NCBI GenBank assembly: GCA_014706295.1
Contig: JACSVZ010000006.1
Location: forward strand, 25,044,629 to 25,108,628
Source of the DNA: Lycocorax pyrrhopterus obiensis
Taxonomy: Eukaryota > Chordata > Aves > Passeriformes > Paradisaeidae
Length of the DNA stretch: 64,000 bases
Direction of reading: 5' to 3'
Position numbers and translations under genes: made by a program. This document shows, piece after piece, positions 10,896-38,172 of the stretch (position 1 is the stretch's first letter; each line of letters starts with the position of its first letter). Below the pieces are notes generated by a model. That model was not told the DNA's origin, ran no database searches, and saw nothing but the letters and a program-made list of their open reading frames with translations.

Positions 10896-13800
10896 AATGG
10901 ACCAATACCTTGTTGAGGTCAAATAAACAATTTACTGAGCTCCATTTAACGGGGAACAGTGTGCTTAATCTAGTTCTGCTGCCAGGCTGATTCTGCATAG
11001 CTGTCACCCATTGCTGTGGACAGTGATTGTGAATTGAAAAGTCAGAAAACATGCAGAACATACTGATTTTTTTTACAAGAAACTAGGACCCATCACATAT
11101 TGAGGATACTGAAGGTCTGGGTAAGAGTCACTCTGTAGCCCAGACTGGGAGTCTGGATTTCAGCAGTATTGATTTTTGGCAGAGTCCTTTTCCTAACAGT
11201 TTTTGTGGGACAGAGGAGCTAAATCTTCCTGAAATTCATCCTAGCTGACAATACACTGGCCAATGTACACAGGCGTGAGTGTGGGGTTTAGACCTGGCTC
11301 GAGTACCTCTACTGCTGTGAGCTGCCTCACATGGGATGCATCCCTCATGTCAATAAACAATGTAACTCTTTCCCGGTCCTGCTGTAGTTTATGTCTCTCG
11401 TATTTTAAAACTGACACTCCTAAGCAAGGAATGAGAGTTGTCACATTTGTTCATGCCCATCCTGGCCTTAGGACATCTGTGGTTTCCACTCCTCTGGTTG
11501 CTTCCTGGAGGTTTTAATGAGGATCATCAAAGGAAGACAGACACTCTGCCTGAGGTCTTTTTTTTGCCCTCCCTGCGCTAGGGAGATGTGCTCACTGGGA
11601 AGATGTGAGGTGTTGTACAATGACACAGAAAAGGCAGAGGAGGAGAACATGGCAAGCAGGAGAGCATCTTGCTGGCTGGAGGCTGCCCATGTAGCTCCAC
11701 CAGATTTTGTCATATTCCATCTTTTGTCATTAGGGCCACCCCATCTGATACGAAGTCCACTGTGTTTAAAAATTGGGGAACACACATGTGGGGAGCTTGT
11801 ATCCCAGTGAAAAGAAAACTTGCTAATTTAGGAAAGGAGATTTCACCTGACTATTTTGTGAGAATTCACTTTAGGCTCCATCACCTGAGGGCCTGAATTT
11901 TTAAGAAAATTTTTAAGAAACTAAACTCTCCTCACAGCATGTTTATGAAATGTGAAAGTATCATTATCCTAGCTGAGAAGTCTCTGGGCCAGATGCTGAG
12001 AGATGCCAGTATCTAAAGGAAATCAGTGGGATATGTCACTAAGCACCTTTAGGATTCAAAGCCCAAATGACTGCCCAGGGTCTGATAGGAAATCCAACAT
12101 AGTCCCTGAGTTGAACCGATGTGGACTGAGTCTCAACCCGGTGTATTAGCCACAATTCCTTTTTTTAACAGAAAAAAACCCTTATCCCCTTAACTCTTTG
12201 AACTGCTTGAAAAATTTTGGTAAACACATGTAAACAATTTATGTAACAACCGATGCTGTAGCTTCACATCGCCCAGTTCATTCACATCTGAACACATGAC
12301 ATTGCGTACAAAGGGATTTGTAGGCACAAAGGATATTATTACTGTTGCCATGCATTGTATTTGCATTGTGATTTTCCCTAAATGTGCAGCATTGTTTTGT
12401 TAAGCAATCAGAATGCAAATACCACTGGCACAGCTAGAAAACATTCAAGTGCCCAAGTACACAAAGAATGCAAACTGTGCAGTAAAGCACACAAAGCCCA
12501 ACAAGCTCATTAGTACCATACTGCAGTGATTACAGAGCAAAGTGCCTTCTGAGGTGCAGTAGTCAGGCTGTACAGAGGGAAAGCTTTGCAGTGTTTTAAT
12601 GCAATGATATTTTTAATGCAATTGTGTGCTGCCACAGTAGTCATATTTCACCAGCATAAGCTGCTCTGGGAAAGAGGCACTATTCTCTGCTTGTTCCTTG
12701 CCTAGGTATCATTCTTGATTAGCCATTAGGCACAGCATAATAGTCATGAGATGAGGTTAATAATTTTAAGGATAAGAGTTATGGTCTTTAGTCAGACCAA
12801 ATCCCCATCTAGCTCTGTATCCCTTTTCTGATAGAAACATGAGAAAACAGGCATGTAGACAGTAACTCTTTCCCTGGTGTGGCCTTCGAGTTTCCAGCAA
12901 TCAGCAATAAGGATGTGAAAACTGGAACTAGGCTCCGTGGGGATCCTCTAGTGATTTGATTTTTCATCGTGGTCTCTGTTGTAACTTAATGACTCAAAAC
13001 CAGATAACCAACTGCCTACTGCCAGTGTACCTGCCTTCACCATCTCTGCCAGTACACACATATACGCATATATACACACATACAGAAAAAACAAATATAC
13101 ACTGTCCTGTACGTGCCACCTACCACTAAAAGAAGGTGCAGGTCTTCAGGACAGTGATTTGAAAGATTTACTGAGAGAAAGGTTATAGTTTTAAAGGAAA
13201 GTCACTGTGTGACTATCATGGTGTCAGAAACCATGTCAACTCTTCTTTGAGACCAAGGGTGGACTAAATGTCTTCTTAGTGTTCTTTCCTGCACTGATTT
13301 TTTTCATGAATCTATGATGATTCAGCTGCTATAACAGCTAGAAAGTTTGGTTTTAATTAGTCTGAAATAGGAAAATGTTTTTAATTCTGCTTGAAAATGT
13401 AACACACGTAATATTTCATCTGGTGGAACCAGATGGAAACCTGTAAAAGCTGTGGTCATGTAGGGACCATAGCTCTTCAATAAGCCCTAGCCATAGTCTA
13501 GGAGCTGAACAGCCATACATACATCTTCTGACCAAGAGCAGCACAGAGGGGCATGATTTATCTTAGCAAAAACATCTCTACATTATTCACCGTACAAAGG
13601 TTGTGGGTCCAGTGGACACTTTTGTGGAGATTCTTTCTGCACTTCAGGGTATTCTTAGCAACTGACCTTAGCAACTGATCTGAGCTTCCTCCTTTGCAGC
13701 AGGACCCAAGCAATAAATCAGACAGTTGTGCTGGAAAGAGAGAATGTAAGTATATAGGCAGGGATGGTGGTGAAGCAAACTGCAAAGTGCTCCATTAAAC

Positions 13801-16800
13801 GTATCACCTCAACGTCTGCCCTCAGAAATTGACGTCTCCAGGGTGATCTTCTCTTTTGAGAAGTGGTCCTTTTTATAAGGCAGGAAGCATTAGGTATGCT
13901 CATATCTCAGTCAAATAGTTTCCTACGCAGTGCCAACAGTTATTCAGCAGTACTCATTATGCAGGTGAGCTACATCACAGTGCTGCTTCTCTGCAACACT
14001 CTGCAGATCTCTATGCACCATGTGCACAATGTCTGAAATATAAGTAAATTTATGCTGCACTCATCCTTTTTGTGGTTATTAGTGTCACTTAGTATCATCT
14101 TCCTCCAGCAAATTGACTCACCAAGGAAAATGCACAAGTGCACTTTAAAGCGGATCACATTATCACGCCTACTTCTTCTGAAGAGCCAAGTGTCATTACT
14201 ACTTTTCACAAGGAATAACTGCCTAAACTGTTTCACATTCTGCAGTGCATCAACAGTGCTCTTCCTCCACTCAGTTTGCAGTTCAGAAGAGTAATGGAAC
14301 AGTAATGCATGTCTATCTCATTGTTCTACATGGAGAGATAAAATCTAGTGCTCACTTTATGCCTCTTTAAATGTTACGGTATCTGTTTCTGGAGTTTTTT
14401 CATCAAGATATGCACTTGTATATCACCTCTAAGGCCTTGATCATATTTCAGGTGTCAACAAGATATTTGCATTAAAATTACTATGTTTACTCAAAAAGCA
14501 TATTAGAGGTTTCTCTCTCAACACTACTGATTAGATGACATATCCTAACTGCACAGTTAATTTCACAGTCGAGTGTAGTCAAAAAGGACTAATGATGGCC
14601 AAGTGCTGATAGGAGTTTACTTCCAAAATACTTTCACATTATTCACTAGCACTCTTTCTTCCTCTGTGTGTATTTTCTAGAAGGTAAATGGAGTATCAAA
14701 CAAATGCAAGGGTGCAGACTGTTAAATGGTAAGATTATGACTAAAACCATGAACTTGGAACCAGAAACCAGGAAATAAAATATCAGAAAGAAGAATTTTG
14801 GCTAAGAAACAGAGTGAGAAGTGCCAAGGGTCAGAATTGAGAACAACCAGCAATTTACAAAGCTGAAGAACAAAGCCAGAGCCCAGTAAAACTCCATATC
14901 ATACATTTAGAGCTGAGACGCTGCTAGTGCTTGAGCTAGACAAACTATGGCCACTCAATGTCCAGAGATGAGGGTTAAATAAACTAGAAAATAACCAAAG
15001 GAATAAAGTATTAGCCAGGGATTACATTATGCAACCATACATTGAAAGAGTTCCTTATGCTTCTTATTGCTACAGCTGTGTCTACCCAGAATTTTATGTG
15101 GGCCACCAGCCTTCTGGGACACTGCCTGTGGTAGCCTGGTGGCTTTTTGCACTTTGATTGCTCAGGAGTGCTTGTCAAGAGGCTGTCAGGAAAACCACCG
15201 AAGTAGATGCTTGAGCTCAGATCTCAGTGACTTTTGAGGGGACTAACTGACCTTTGTGCTTTTGAAAATCCACCCCTCATTCTCCACAAAGTGGTGGCTT
15301 CCCATGTGGTCTGTTATGTTTACAACTATGAGTGTTTGGTGTTTCGTGACCTCTTCTCACTCATTATCACTTCACTTAATGTCATGGCAAAAGAAGGGTA
15401 ATGACTCTTTTTTTGCAATTGTAACTAAAATGCTGCCAGAGCAGAGGGTATGTGTTGGCCAAGGTCTTTATTATGCAGCTGTATGCAGATCACTGTGAAT
15501 TGCATCGTCCATCTAGTGCAGTGATGCAGCACCAAGGTCACTGGGCAGTTTTAAGCTAATGATGCGACCATAAGTCTAATAAATGTGCTTGGTAATCACA
15601 GCAAACATATTGTCATTGTCGCAGATGTTATTCTTTCAAAAGCACTTGGCAAACAACTAAAACACAGCCCTTGTGTTTGCTTTGACCTCTCCTAAGAAGG
15701 CAGCATCAGGAACATTTGGGAGATGAGATTGTTTAAGAAGACAAGTCATGGCCTACAGCTACAGAATTGGTACTCCTCATAGCACTCCTGCAGTTTGCTT
15801 AGAATAAACAGGCAAGAGGCTAACTGAACATGAATCAGTGAAATTTTGACAGAGAGTAGATTTTGGAAAGGAACATATCCATGAGTGATACCAACACAGG
15901 TAGAGATCAATTTCTTATTACAATGATCTAGGCAGGTTGACATTAATTATGCAGTTGATTTTTCTAGCCATTCTGCTGCAGTAACCCATTACGTGCTGAT
16001 CCACTAGCCTTTTGTTATCTTTCAGGAAATAGATTAACCAGTAAATGCATTGTGTCACCGTGAACTTTGTATTTATGTGCAGTGATTCCCCACAGGGCTT
16101 ATCAGATGCTGCAATTGCTGTTTCTTTGGAAGGATATACATCATTTCTCAGGCTAGGTCAACAGATTGTTGATGTTATGCCCTAAAAAAGTGGCAATCTA
16201 GCGTTCAGAACTTGTTGCAGCTCCAGTGTCTTGCAACCTATCATATATATGCATATCTCTATTTTTACATACGTATATCATATATCCTTATGTACATCAT
16301 GTGTTCTTATCTGTCAGGCATGAAGAAGCCCACAGCAGCCTGACCACTAAATATGCTCTTGACAATAAGGGAGAAAAAGGAAATTTAAAACAGGCACAAT
16401 GAATTCTGGCTTCATTTATACCCATTATTGATAGGAATAAAGATGAGTAATTCAGCCTTACTGTAAAATTCACTTAAGATCATTCAGTGAATAGAATATG
16501 CCAATATGTGAAGACGGCTGTTTAGCAAGGCACTGAAATAAAGTGGTGGCAAGAGAGGTCTAAGTCAAGACACAGAGCTGTCTTTTCTCATTCTCAAATG
16601 ACATAAACAGCACAGTCATGAAATGAGGTCACTGTTTTGTATATAAGCCCTCTGTGGCTTCTAAGCTAAAAAAACCAGAAAAACATTACGCTTTGCTAAT
16701 GGAGCTTTTTCACCAGGAAGCACAGCATGTGTCCAGTTCAATGTGTCAGCAGCTTTCTGCCCTCAATTCAGCTTACCAACAGTTAAACCATTCAAGGTCT

Positions 16801-19800
16801 GTATTACAGCCTATTAGAGATGACATGTGACAAGATGATTTTTGATAAAGAGTGGAACTTTGGTGCTACAGAAGTGGCCAGGGAGACGAGGTCTGCGGAT
16901 GCAACCTGACATTTTGTCAGCAGCTGCTAGTCAGATATAAAACCATTTTATGGCCCTTGCACAGCCAGCCACATGCTATAGTTTCGTCTCACTCAGAATA
17001 TGTTCACTTTCATAACCTCCTGCGTTTAGTTGCAACAGAACAGCAAAATGTTTATATTACAGCAGAATGCTGCATGCTTGTTTCTGAGGGTGACCTTGAG
17101 CATGCCTGGCACACAAGAAGTGCAGTGGAAGGCAGGCAAACACTTTGCCTCCTACACCTCTGCCATACTGCCTGTATCCAACACTTATACCACCCTCTGA
17201 ATTAAAAGAAAGGAGCTACATAGGTGCCAATTTTTGTGTGCGAATGCACATTCAGAACATTTCATGTGCATGCTATGAAAAACAAGAAACCAAAGACAGA
17301 TTAAAAAAGGTCACTCTCCAAAATCATAATTATTTTTCCCTTTGTGCTCTGAAGCTTATTTGTAAGTCTCATGAATTTTTTTAACTCTTTGGCATGAGAA
17401 GCATTAATTAAAAATCGGTATGTGACCCATTACTATTTTATAATCCTCTCTTGCAAGTTGAAAGTAACAGTTTGCCAGGCTTGTATTTAAACAAGATATG
17501 AGGGAGCTCAGTATGATGGCCCAGGTGAGAGAAAATATAGGAGAGCTAGATGGTGGCAGGAAAGCCTGTCCTGAGAGTCAGAACAAGAGTTTATTACCAA
17601 ATATACATGTTTTAAACTGATCTTAGATCAAAATAACATTTATTTTTGATGAACTAACAGTTTGTGATAGTGACCATAATATTTTTAGATTTAGAAAGTA
17701 CACACAAGAATAACATGGTCAAAAGCATCACCATGGCTATGCTGACCTTCAGAAAGGAGAGCTGGGTAATAATGAGGAATCTTGTTTCAAAGAAATAGAA
17801 GGACATCTAAGACAGTTAAACCCTCTCAGTCAGCATAGAGACTCCTGAAGGACACCATACTGGGAGCACAGCACCAGCATGTACCACTTACTGGAAATCC
17901 CTTGGGAACAGGTAAAAGGAAATTGGCACGGGAAAACAGTAAATCAAGGGGAGTTACTGGAATTAAGAACTTAACATTCAAAATTATGAAGATGTGTCTC
18001 AGTGAAGAAAAGGAACAAGTTACAAATGCTAAGAGAATAAACATAAAACTATAATTAGACTACCATTTTCTTTGTAAAGGTTGTGGCAAAATTTCAAGGT
18101 GTTCATTTTCCTTGTAAGTAATTTGACTTGTCTATGACATCAAAAGACAAATTGATGGCTTGATTCACTACTTCCCCTGCCATTCATATCATGCAGATCA
18201 GGATGAGAATGAGCATAAAGTGCTGCAGAATAGAGCCATTTTATACTTGTTTTAGACAGTATGAATGATAATAGGAAGTGTATGACAAAAAATGGATCTA
18301 AATGTTTCTAAACCATCTTTTTCTGAACTCTACAACTAGTGAAACCATATGAATCTGTCCCCATTCCAACATGAGAATGCCACTAATGCCTGGTAAATCA
18401 AAGCGCCTGATTTTTATATCCATACCCTGCAGTCACTTGACATGTTTATCTGTGCCTCATTACTGTCAGATTTACTCCCTGATACAGCAGGGCCAAATCT
18501 GTCATGTTTGCAATTGCTGATCTTCCAAATTCACACAATTCCCACTTACATGCAACTAGATCCTGCCTAGTTACAGCCACAGTTTGCTCCAGGGTCATGC
18601 CTCCAACTTGGCCTCTCTGTTCCTGTTTTCATGGCCTTGCAGTAAAGAAATGGATAAACACAGCATTTTTTCCATAATTAAGTTGTGATATTTTAAGGAA
18701 TTGGCTAAGTATACATTACCTTTTGTTTACTTCTCATGACCCCTACTCTGAATTAGTTCCACTGGAATTCAGTAAAATGAATTCCAGAATGCCTTTCATA
18801 AGTGCTCTTAAAAAAAACCCCAAATATGACAGCAATGGGAAATATTTTTACCAAAGGCGCTTTCAATTCAGAAAGAGAGTCACTAGCCTGAGGACAAACT
18901 GATCATCTAATATACCTCTGATCTGAGAAGGATTAGGAACAGAATTACTTTTGTGTATTCTTGAGCAGTTTTGCCATACTAAGCTTCTGCATAAGTGCTT
19001 GCAGTATTAGGAACCTCTGTCCCAGAATCACTGGCCCTCTGTCTAGGGAGAGAAATACTTTGTAAACAATTCACCAAAGAGTTCAAAACAATCAATAAAT
19101 CGAGGATAATCAAGATCATAGGAATATGCATCAAGAAGAAAGACACCCTAAAACACTGAAGAAGTAATCTGCTGCCATTTATTTCCTTCACATTTCCATT
19201 TATTTCATCTATTTACTTTTCCTAGCTCTTTTTACACATACCTTCATTTTCTCTTCCGCTTCAAACTTAAGACATTTTTCATGATGTTACTGCACACATC
19301 TCCAATTTCTTTTGATGGCTCGATATTTCTAATATTATATTTTAAAATATCATCTTGTGCATTCTGTGCTTTATCGCCATTATATAAATGTTTGAATCCC
19401 CTAAAACTAAAACCAGCAAATAGATTTTTGAGGGGCAGATAGAATTACGCAGGTTTGTATTTTGCCCGTTCAAACACAGTTCTGCCTTTCAGGAGACATT
19501 TTGAGGGGTTGCCTTTACTTTGTATGGTGTTTTCCTGCAGTTACAGCAGGCAGTGGTTTAGTGGCAGTTTTAAAATATAACGTTACTATGCATTAAAAAC
19601 AGTACAATGGTGTTTTGGACAGCAACACCTCTTAAAAAAAAAGTAAAAACAAGACGACATTCCGAGGTTCCCTCTGTTGTATCAGCCTGTTCCTGGCCAA
19701 TTCTTCAATGTCGCAAAGCAGGGTCACCCATTCTTCTGTCACAAAAAAACCCTCAAACCTAAATATATAAATTCTGGATATTAATTAGTAATTACATAAG

Positions 19801-20062
19801 ATGGCAAGCTGTTTTATTAAAAACAAATTAATATGCATTTTCACTTGATTTACTATGTCCATTAAACATTTACATAATTGCATTCCAGTTACTTGCTAGC
19901 ATATATATTATATTATAAATACTCAGAACAGAATTTTTATTTTAATTATTATTTATTTCCTTTTTTCACTTTTACTACCTTCTCAATACAATTTCTTTTC
20001 TTTAAGCTGTAAGACTGTCAAAACACCATTATTTTGAGGCCATCTACGTGTTAGCTTGATTT
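10896..20062. other. Intergenic downstream of YIPF7
   Basis: About 9 kb without a recognised gene. Overlapping frames near 11240-11900 and 16850-17200 look like chance. Several stretches (12230-12560, 15480-15680 and 15960-16150) have a mixed, repeat-free composition of the kind seen in conserved noncoding elements, but this cannot be shown from one sequence. Confidence 0.65.
13053..13090 (+). repeat. AC/AT-rich simple repeat
   Basis: Imperfect ACACATATACGCATATATACACACAT run. Confidence 0.7.
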
Positions 20063-20068
20063 TTTATT
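20063..20068 (-). terminator. Candidate YIPF7 polyadenylation signal
   Basis: AATAAA on the minus strand, about 157 bases past the YIPF7 stop codon. It is the first good hexamer in the 3' UTR. Others occur further on in the AT-rich stretch near 19920-19965, so the used site is uncertain. Confidence 0.4.
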
Positions 20069-20224
20069 TCATTATCAGCCATCAGGAAAAAACCAGCAAG
20101 TCATAGAATCTAATTTTGTTAATGGAACTTAATGCAACTCCAGGCAATCTGGAAATAAGTAAACAACCCCTTGCCCCTCCAACAACCATGAACAGACTGT
20201 AAGAAGACTACCAGAAAAGACATC

Positions 20225-32393
<12,169 letters not shown>

Positions 32394-34346
32394 TCTGGTT
32401 GGAAAAATGATTGCAAATATCAATAAATAGCCTTTGCAACAAGCCAAAATCTATGTTTTAAACTGTCCTAAACTTAAAGAGCAAACTGTAAAGCCACAAA
32501 CTCGAAAGAATCTTTTTGTAGAAGGTCATGATAATTTGCAAGTGAAAAAAAAAGACCTTTTACTTTCTTTAGCTGTAACACGAGGAATTAATATGCTCTT
32601 ACTGTAAATTACAGTATATTAATTTACAAGTGGTAAATGAGACTTCCTTTTTAGTGTTATGAAAAATAATTTAATTTTGAAAGAAGATATATGTATACAC
32701 ATAAAGTATTGTTTTAAACAGTTAATTTTCCTACTTTCAATTATGAAAATTGTGACCATATCTCAATGTTTAGAAATTAAGCTTTTAGGAAGTATTTTGG
32801 ATTTCAAAACCAATTACTATTTACAGTTATTTATGTTTTGCAATATTATATATGAGTCTCATAAAACACTAGAAAAACAAATTTGTTCACAAAATTTGTG
32901 ATTTCTGTTCAAGGACAGAGCTATAGCTGGCACATCATTAGTACCAGAGAAACATTCTCAATGGCTAGCAACATGACTGGTAAAACACAGCATACTGGAT
33001 GGTTGAATTGGATTGATGATTGGATGATTTCTTGGTGAAAGAAAACATGTTAAAGCGTATCTTTCCTTCCTACTGCATGTGTTTCACCACTTGGCTAGCA
33101 CTTAGGTAGTTAAACCCTTAAAACCCACAGAGAAGTTACATAACCTGGCTGATAACCATATCCATATCCAATTTACTTAGATTTTCATGTGAGATATTAA
33201 TCTCTCCTAACATTTCCCATTTTTTTCACTTTTGTCCTCATTTCCAACTTTCCAAATGCCATTGGCAAAATATGCTTTGGACCTCACAGTTATTCTCAGA
33301 GTTATCTCAATATTTATCAAGCCCACTCTGCTTATGGGAAATATCTTTGCAAACCTCTTTGTAAGATAAAAGTGATAAAGATTAGTATTTCATCAGGGAC
33401 CTTGAAATGCTGCATATTAGTGTTCCTGATTTTTTTCCCATTATCAGACTAATCTTTGGGGACCTATTTCCTTATTTTACCTAGAGTTCAAAGTCGAAAT
33501 TATTCTTATATTATTTTCTTAACTGCTGATCAATTGTGCAGGTTTTCCAAATTTAGAAGAGAAATAATTTTTCCATGTTAAATATGAAGTAATAGAAATT
33601 AATTGTACCAAGCTATTTACTGTGGCTTTGTTTGGAATTGCACACCACTTAGGCATTCGTTCAATGAAGATTTCACATGGAGTATGTTTTAAGAAACTTT
33701 AGTTGGTAGCTCTATCTCAATAGTTCAATTCCAGTAACTATTTAACGTCCTTTGCTGTCAGTATACAGAATGAAATAATTGCTTAACCAGGTATGGTTAA
33801 CTCTGTATGACAGAGTTCAGAAGAGATAAATTTATTTTCCAAAAGAATTTGGAGTTAAGGTTACTTACTTTTTCAGATATTGGATGAAAACTCCAGTCTG
33901 TTGAACTTAGATGTTGGAGAAGACCTAAAATATCCTCTTGCTTCAACAGGGATGAGCTTAGTGCTATTTATAAGATTCTAAATTTGATATTTGAACAGAT
34001 GCACATGAAGGAAAAAAACCTCACAACCTGTCAATATCAGGGCCAGCATTTAACAAGAGCTAACAACAATGGGCAGAGAAGGGTAGGAACCTTTGAGGAA
34101 AAATGAACAAAATGAACAAATATTGTTCCATATATTTCAATTCAATAATCTAGATTTCTTCTTAAGCAGGTATTTATGAAGATCTTGGTGGAGCCCTCAT
34201 TAGCTGAGCTGTAAGACATTAAAAAGTTTTAACAATGTGTAATAAAACGTGTTAAATTAGTGGGGTGAATACACTTATGTGAGGGTGTGTTTCCAGCCCA
34301 CAGAGCCCTAGAACTGCCGTGGGATGCTCCCTGGGAACACTGAGGC

Positions 34347-34368
34347 AGAGGGAGGGAGGGAGGGAGGC
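34347..34368 (+). repeat. (GGGA)n microsatellite
   Basis: Five GAGG units inside a locally GC-rich stretch (34280-34390). Confidence 0.85.
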
Positions 34369-35057
34369 ACTGCTGGGCCAGTTTCCCAATAAGCACTTGG
34401 GCTGTTAAATTTAAGGAATGTGACATTAAGTGATGTGTATTATCAGGTAATAAATCTATGCCTCAGGTGCATATTCAATCCTGTGATGTTGAAGGCCAAA
34501 TAATTCCATTTCATTAGCAGAATAATGATGCACTGTTAGCACATGACCTACAATGCTATGGAAGAGTTATAATACAGGTGAATTTTCAAATAACTTAAAA
34601 TGAAGTTTACCAAGTTTTTGCTAAATAAGTATGTCCAAGAAAGAGTCCAGAAGTGAAGAATGGTGAGAAGCAAAAAGTGCAACATTTGATTCTGCAAATT
34701 ATGGATAATCTAACTGTGGTATTTATCACAGCTATTGTTAAGTCTCCCTCACATCCTGCTATTTCTAGAGTAACAGTTCATGCTGCTACATTCACCAAGG
34801 TGAATTTTCATTTTCAACTCTTACCTAATTGCTAATCTCTATAATGTCTAATCATCTCAGTTTAGATAATATGGTTTCATCTTGTCTATACCAAAGCAGT
34901 GGGGGCAGTGATACAGGATTAACTTCTGTCCCTAAGGAAGGTAATTAAAAAATTTCTTTTTAGGAACAGAAAGATCCTGATTTGCTAGGGTTTTGCCTGT
35001 TTATTTAAATCATAAAAGTGATTTGATTGTTTTTGCTACTTTCTGTTAGAAAAAGTT

Positions 35058-35103
35058 TTATATATATATATATATCATCACTGCATACAAATATATATAT
35101 ACA
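35058..35103 (+). repeat. (TA)n microsatellites
   Basis: Two TA runs separated by a short unique spacer. More TATATA-rich sequence follows at 35290-35400. Confidence 0.85.
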
Positions 35104-35729
35104 TCTATACAAAAACTGGGAATAACTATCAGACAAAACACTTCAGAGAAGGAATTTAAACAGAAAAAAATTCCAATGAATAGTAGTGGAACATGGTCAA
35201 ATAATACTTTAATAGCCATTTAATATACCACGGTTAGACAAGAAAGCCACCTGTAAATGAAGAAGAGAAAAAAATGGAACTTAAAATTGAGCCATATATA
35301 TTTTCCTCCTTATATAAAATTGTCTATCTTATGATACATATTATACATAAATGATACATATATATTACATTAATATATCCCTGTGTATATATACATATAA
35401 ATGGGGTCATAAAATACAAAAATGGAAAATAGTACTAGTTGGAAATGAGAAGTAGATGATTACAAAATAAAAAGAGGGTAAGTTTAAGTAGTTGATAGGA
35501 AAGTGACTGTTAGAAATAAGGACTGCCCAAGTGCATTAAAAGCAGACAAAAGCATACTACTACTGCCATGCTCCTATCAGACGTAAAAATAAAAGTATCA
35601 ATAAAACAAAAAGACAGATGCATTGAATTATAAATGCTAAAATCACCATTTTAAAATTCTGCATCTAAAAGTTTTAGAAGAAATGGTTAAAAACTTTCTA
35701 CGTTGTTGAGTAACAAAACAACAGGAAAG

Positions 35730-36010
35730 TTTGGGAAGATCGAAACGAAGTAAATATGCTATCTTGTAAAAGGTTAAGTAAGATGCCTTGAGTAATTATT
35801 GGCCTGTCCCCATGAGATTGATCCTAGCAAATTATGGGCTCAAATAATAACTAACTGCATTGATGAATCCAATCAACATGGGCTTTTGGAAACTAGCTCA
35901 TTTCAAACTAATTTATTTCCTAACAAGATTTGTAGGTGGGAAAGGTAACCACTGATGACCCGTATTTATGCAAGGCCTTTTACTTTATTTTGGTTCAATA
36001 AATATATAAC
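35730..36010 (+). mobile_element. Ancient CR1/L3-like LINE remnant
   Basis: Interrupted frames read NYWPVPMRLIL near 35796, MGFWKLAHFKLIYFLTRFVGGKGN near 35879-35949 (in part), matching the order of a CR1-clade reverse transcriptase. The remnant is short and very decayed, and its ends are uncertain. Confidence 0.5.
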
Positions 36011-37892
36011 CTTCGCTGCTTAATGTGACAACCATTGTACTGATTAAATAAGTGCTATCTGGTGTGTCTGGAATGTAATTGTGGAAGAGGAGAGGATTTC
36101 CATTGATGCCTTACAGGACAGAAGCTTTGCAATCTAGCAGACACTACAGGTACGTTGCAGGTACCTGATGTTCAGTCTGTCCCTGAGAGACCACCTAGAC
36201 AGGGCTGTCACAGATGCATTAACTGAAAGGAAAAAGAAATTATTGCACTCGAAGGCTTTAGAACAGAGTTTGAATATAACCTTACTTTCTTTGAATGGCA
36301 GGTACAGAGGACGCTAATAACATACGGGGAAGATAGTTTGGATGAGGTCTAATCTTCAGAGATGAAAATGAGAATTGAAGCTGGTGAATACAAAAAAGAT
36401 GAAGAGAGTTAATAGAAAATGTGAGAATTTCTACAAGAAATTCAAAACTTTTCCTTAAAGTTAACTCCTAGGCTTTCGTTTACGTACTTTTTTTCCATCT
36501 TTCCTGAAAAGGAAAATAGACGCAGGGAAAAGTGAAATGTCATCAGTTTCCATAAGATTACATTTTCATTTTCAGCTATTTTTTAATGAAATGGGATGAT
36601 ACTTAAACTTTTTTAAACTTTCAGGTGAGCATATTTTTGAAAAAAAAATAGGACTAAATGACATTAAATGGGAAAAAATAGAAAAGACTATAGAACTCTG
36701 GCTTTAGATTCAGATATGTAACTCTACATTTATTACTCAAACTGATGAGTATGGCAAATCCATTATAATAATTAGTCAATTATTCTATAGTTTTTTGAAA
36801 TGTAAAAATTGATCACATTAAGGATTAATTCAGCCAGCTTTAAGCTTAATTACTTACATTTACAGGCCCCATTAATAATTTTGTAAGTGGACATTATTAA
36901 AATGTTCTCCTAAAGAAGAGAGGAAAATTCAATTGCAAAGAAATGTACCATTTACTATGAAATAGGGGGCTTTTTTATCAAATTAATTACTTACATTATA
37001 TAAAGTGGCTGCTAAATGAATTTTATGTCTCAGACACATCTATTGTAAGACCCAAATTCTCTCCTGTAACTGGTCTTCAGAGGGTGGGTGGGTAAGATGC
37101 AAATAAAAATGAAAAAAAGAGTGAAATTCAGAGCTTATTAGTGTTTTCTTTTTTATGGTGAACGAGTTTGTTAGACTTGAACAAACAAGTGAGAAGTTAT
37201 GGCTTTGTGCAGGAATGGTTGTACTTATCAATACTCATTAGAAGTCAAACACACAATTCTGCAGCTAGGCATTATTAGGAAAAGACAGCAAAACAGAGAG
37301 TGTCATTCTATCACTGCATGTATCTGCGATTCACTGACAAGTCGAATGTCGTGAGCAGTTCTAGCTCTGCTCCCTCCGAAAGTATTTAGGAAGATGGTGA
37401 CATGCTGAGAGAAGAGCAGGGGAGGTGGGTGTGGAACAGGCTCCATGTAACAACAACCAGGTCAGGGTCCTTGGGCTGGAGAAGCAATGATCAGTAGAGG
37501 TTTATGAAACCAAGTGGCAGGGGCTGGTGGGTAGAGAAAAACTGTTGCCTCTTTCTTCCATAAGGCAGACAAAATTCACAAGGTGTTCAAAACTAGGGAG
37601 AAAAGGGTTCAGGAAAGCAACACAGAAGATTATAGATTCAAATCTATGAAAAGGGAAGAAACTCACTGCTCAAGACCATAACATCCTTAATTCTACATGG
37701 GCTGGATCTGTTGACTTCCAACAGTCACCAAAACACTGCTTTGCATGACTTCAGTGATACCTTTCCTGCCACCCGGCTTTTACTTCTGATCGGAGTTCTT
37801 GTTCTCCTGCCTCTGTTGTGAATTAGCTGACTTTCAGCTTCTGATTCATAACATATATTTTCCCCATCCAGACTTTTTTTCTGTTGGAAGCA

Positions 37893-37970
37893 CGAAAAAA
37901 CAAAAACCAAAAACCAAACTGAACCAACCAACCAACCAATGAAACCAGAAAAAACAAACAAAAAAACCCC
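37893..37970 (+). repeat. A/C-rich low-complexity tract with (CCAA)n
   Basis: A shorter tract of the same character as 3645-3854, with four CCAA units at about 37923-37938 and runs of AAAACAAAC. Confidence 0.8.
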
Positions 37971-38172
37971 TTCAGCTGAAGCTTTTTTTGATGTATGAAT
38001 CACACGTAATAGCTGGTTCTCAGGTTGATTCTTTGGTGTCTAATAACCATGAGTGATGTTTTCATTTTTTGCTCAGTGTAGGTACTAACATGATTTCTTA
38101 CCTCCTAGTAGTTGCCTGTTTTAATGAAATTTGTGGAAACTTAATTAGCATTAACAGCTCTGCTTCTCTGTT

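Noticed and set aside
11240..11900. Overlapping open frames on both strands, 97-105 codons
   Set aside because: No domain, no conserved motif and no repeat identity could be recognised; opposite-strand overlap suggests a chance stop-poor stretch.
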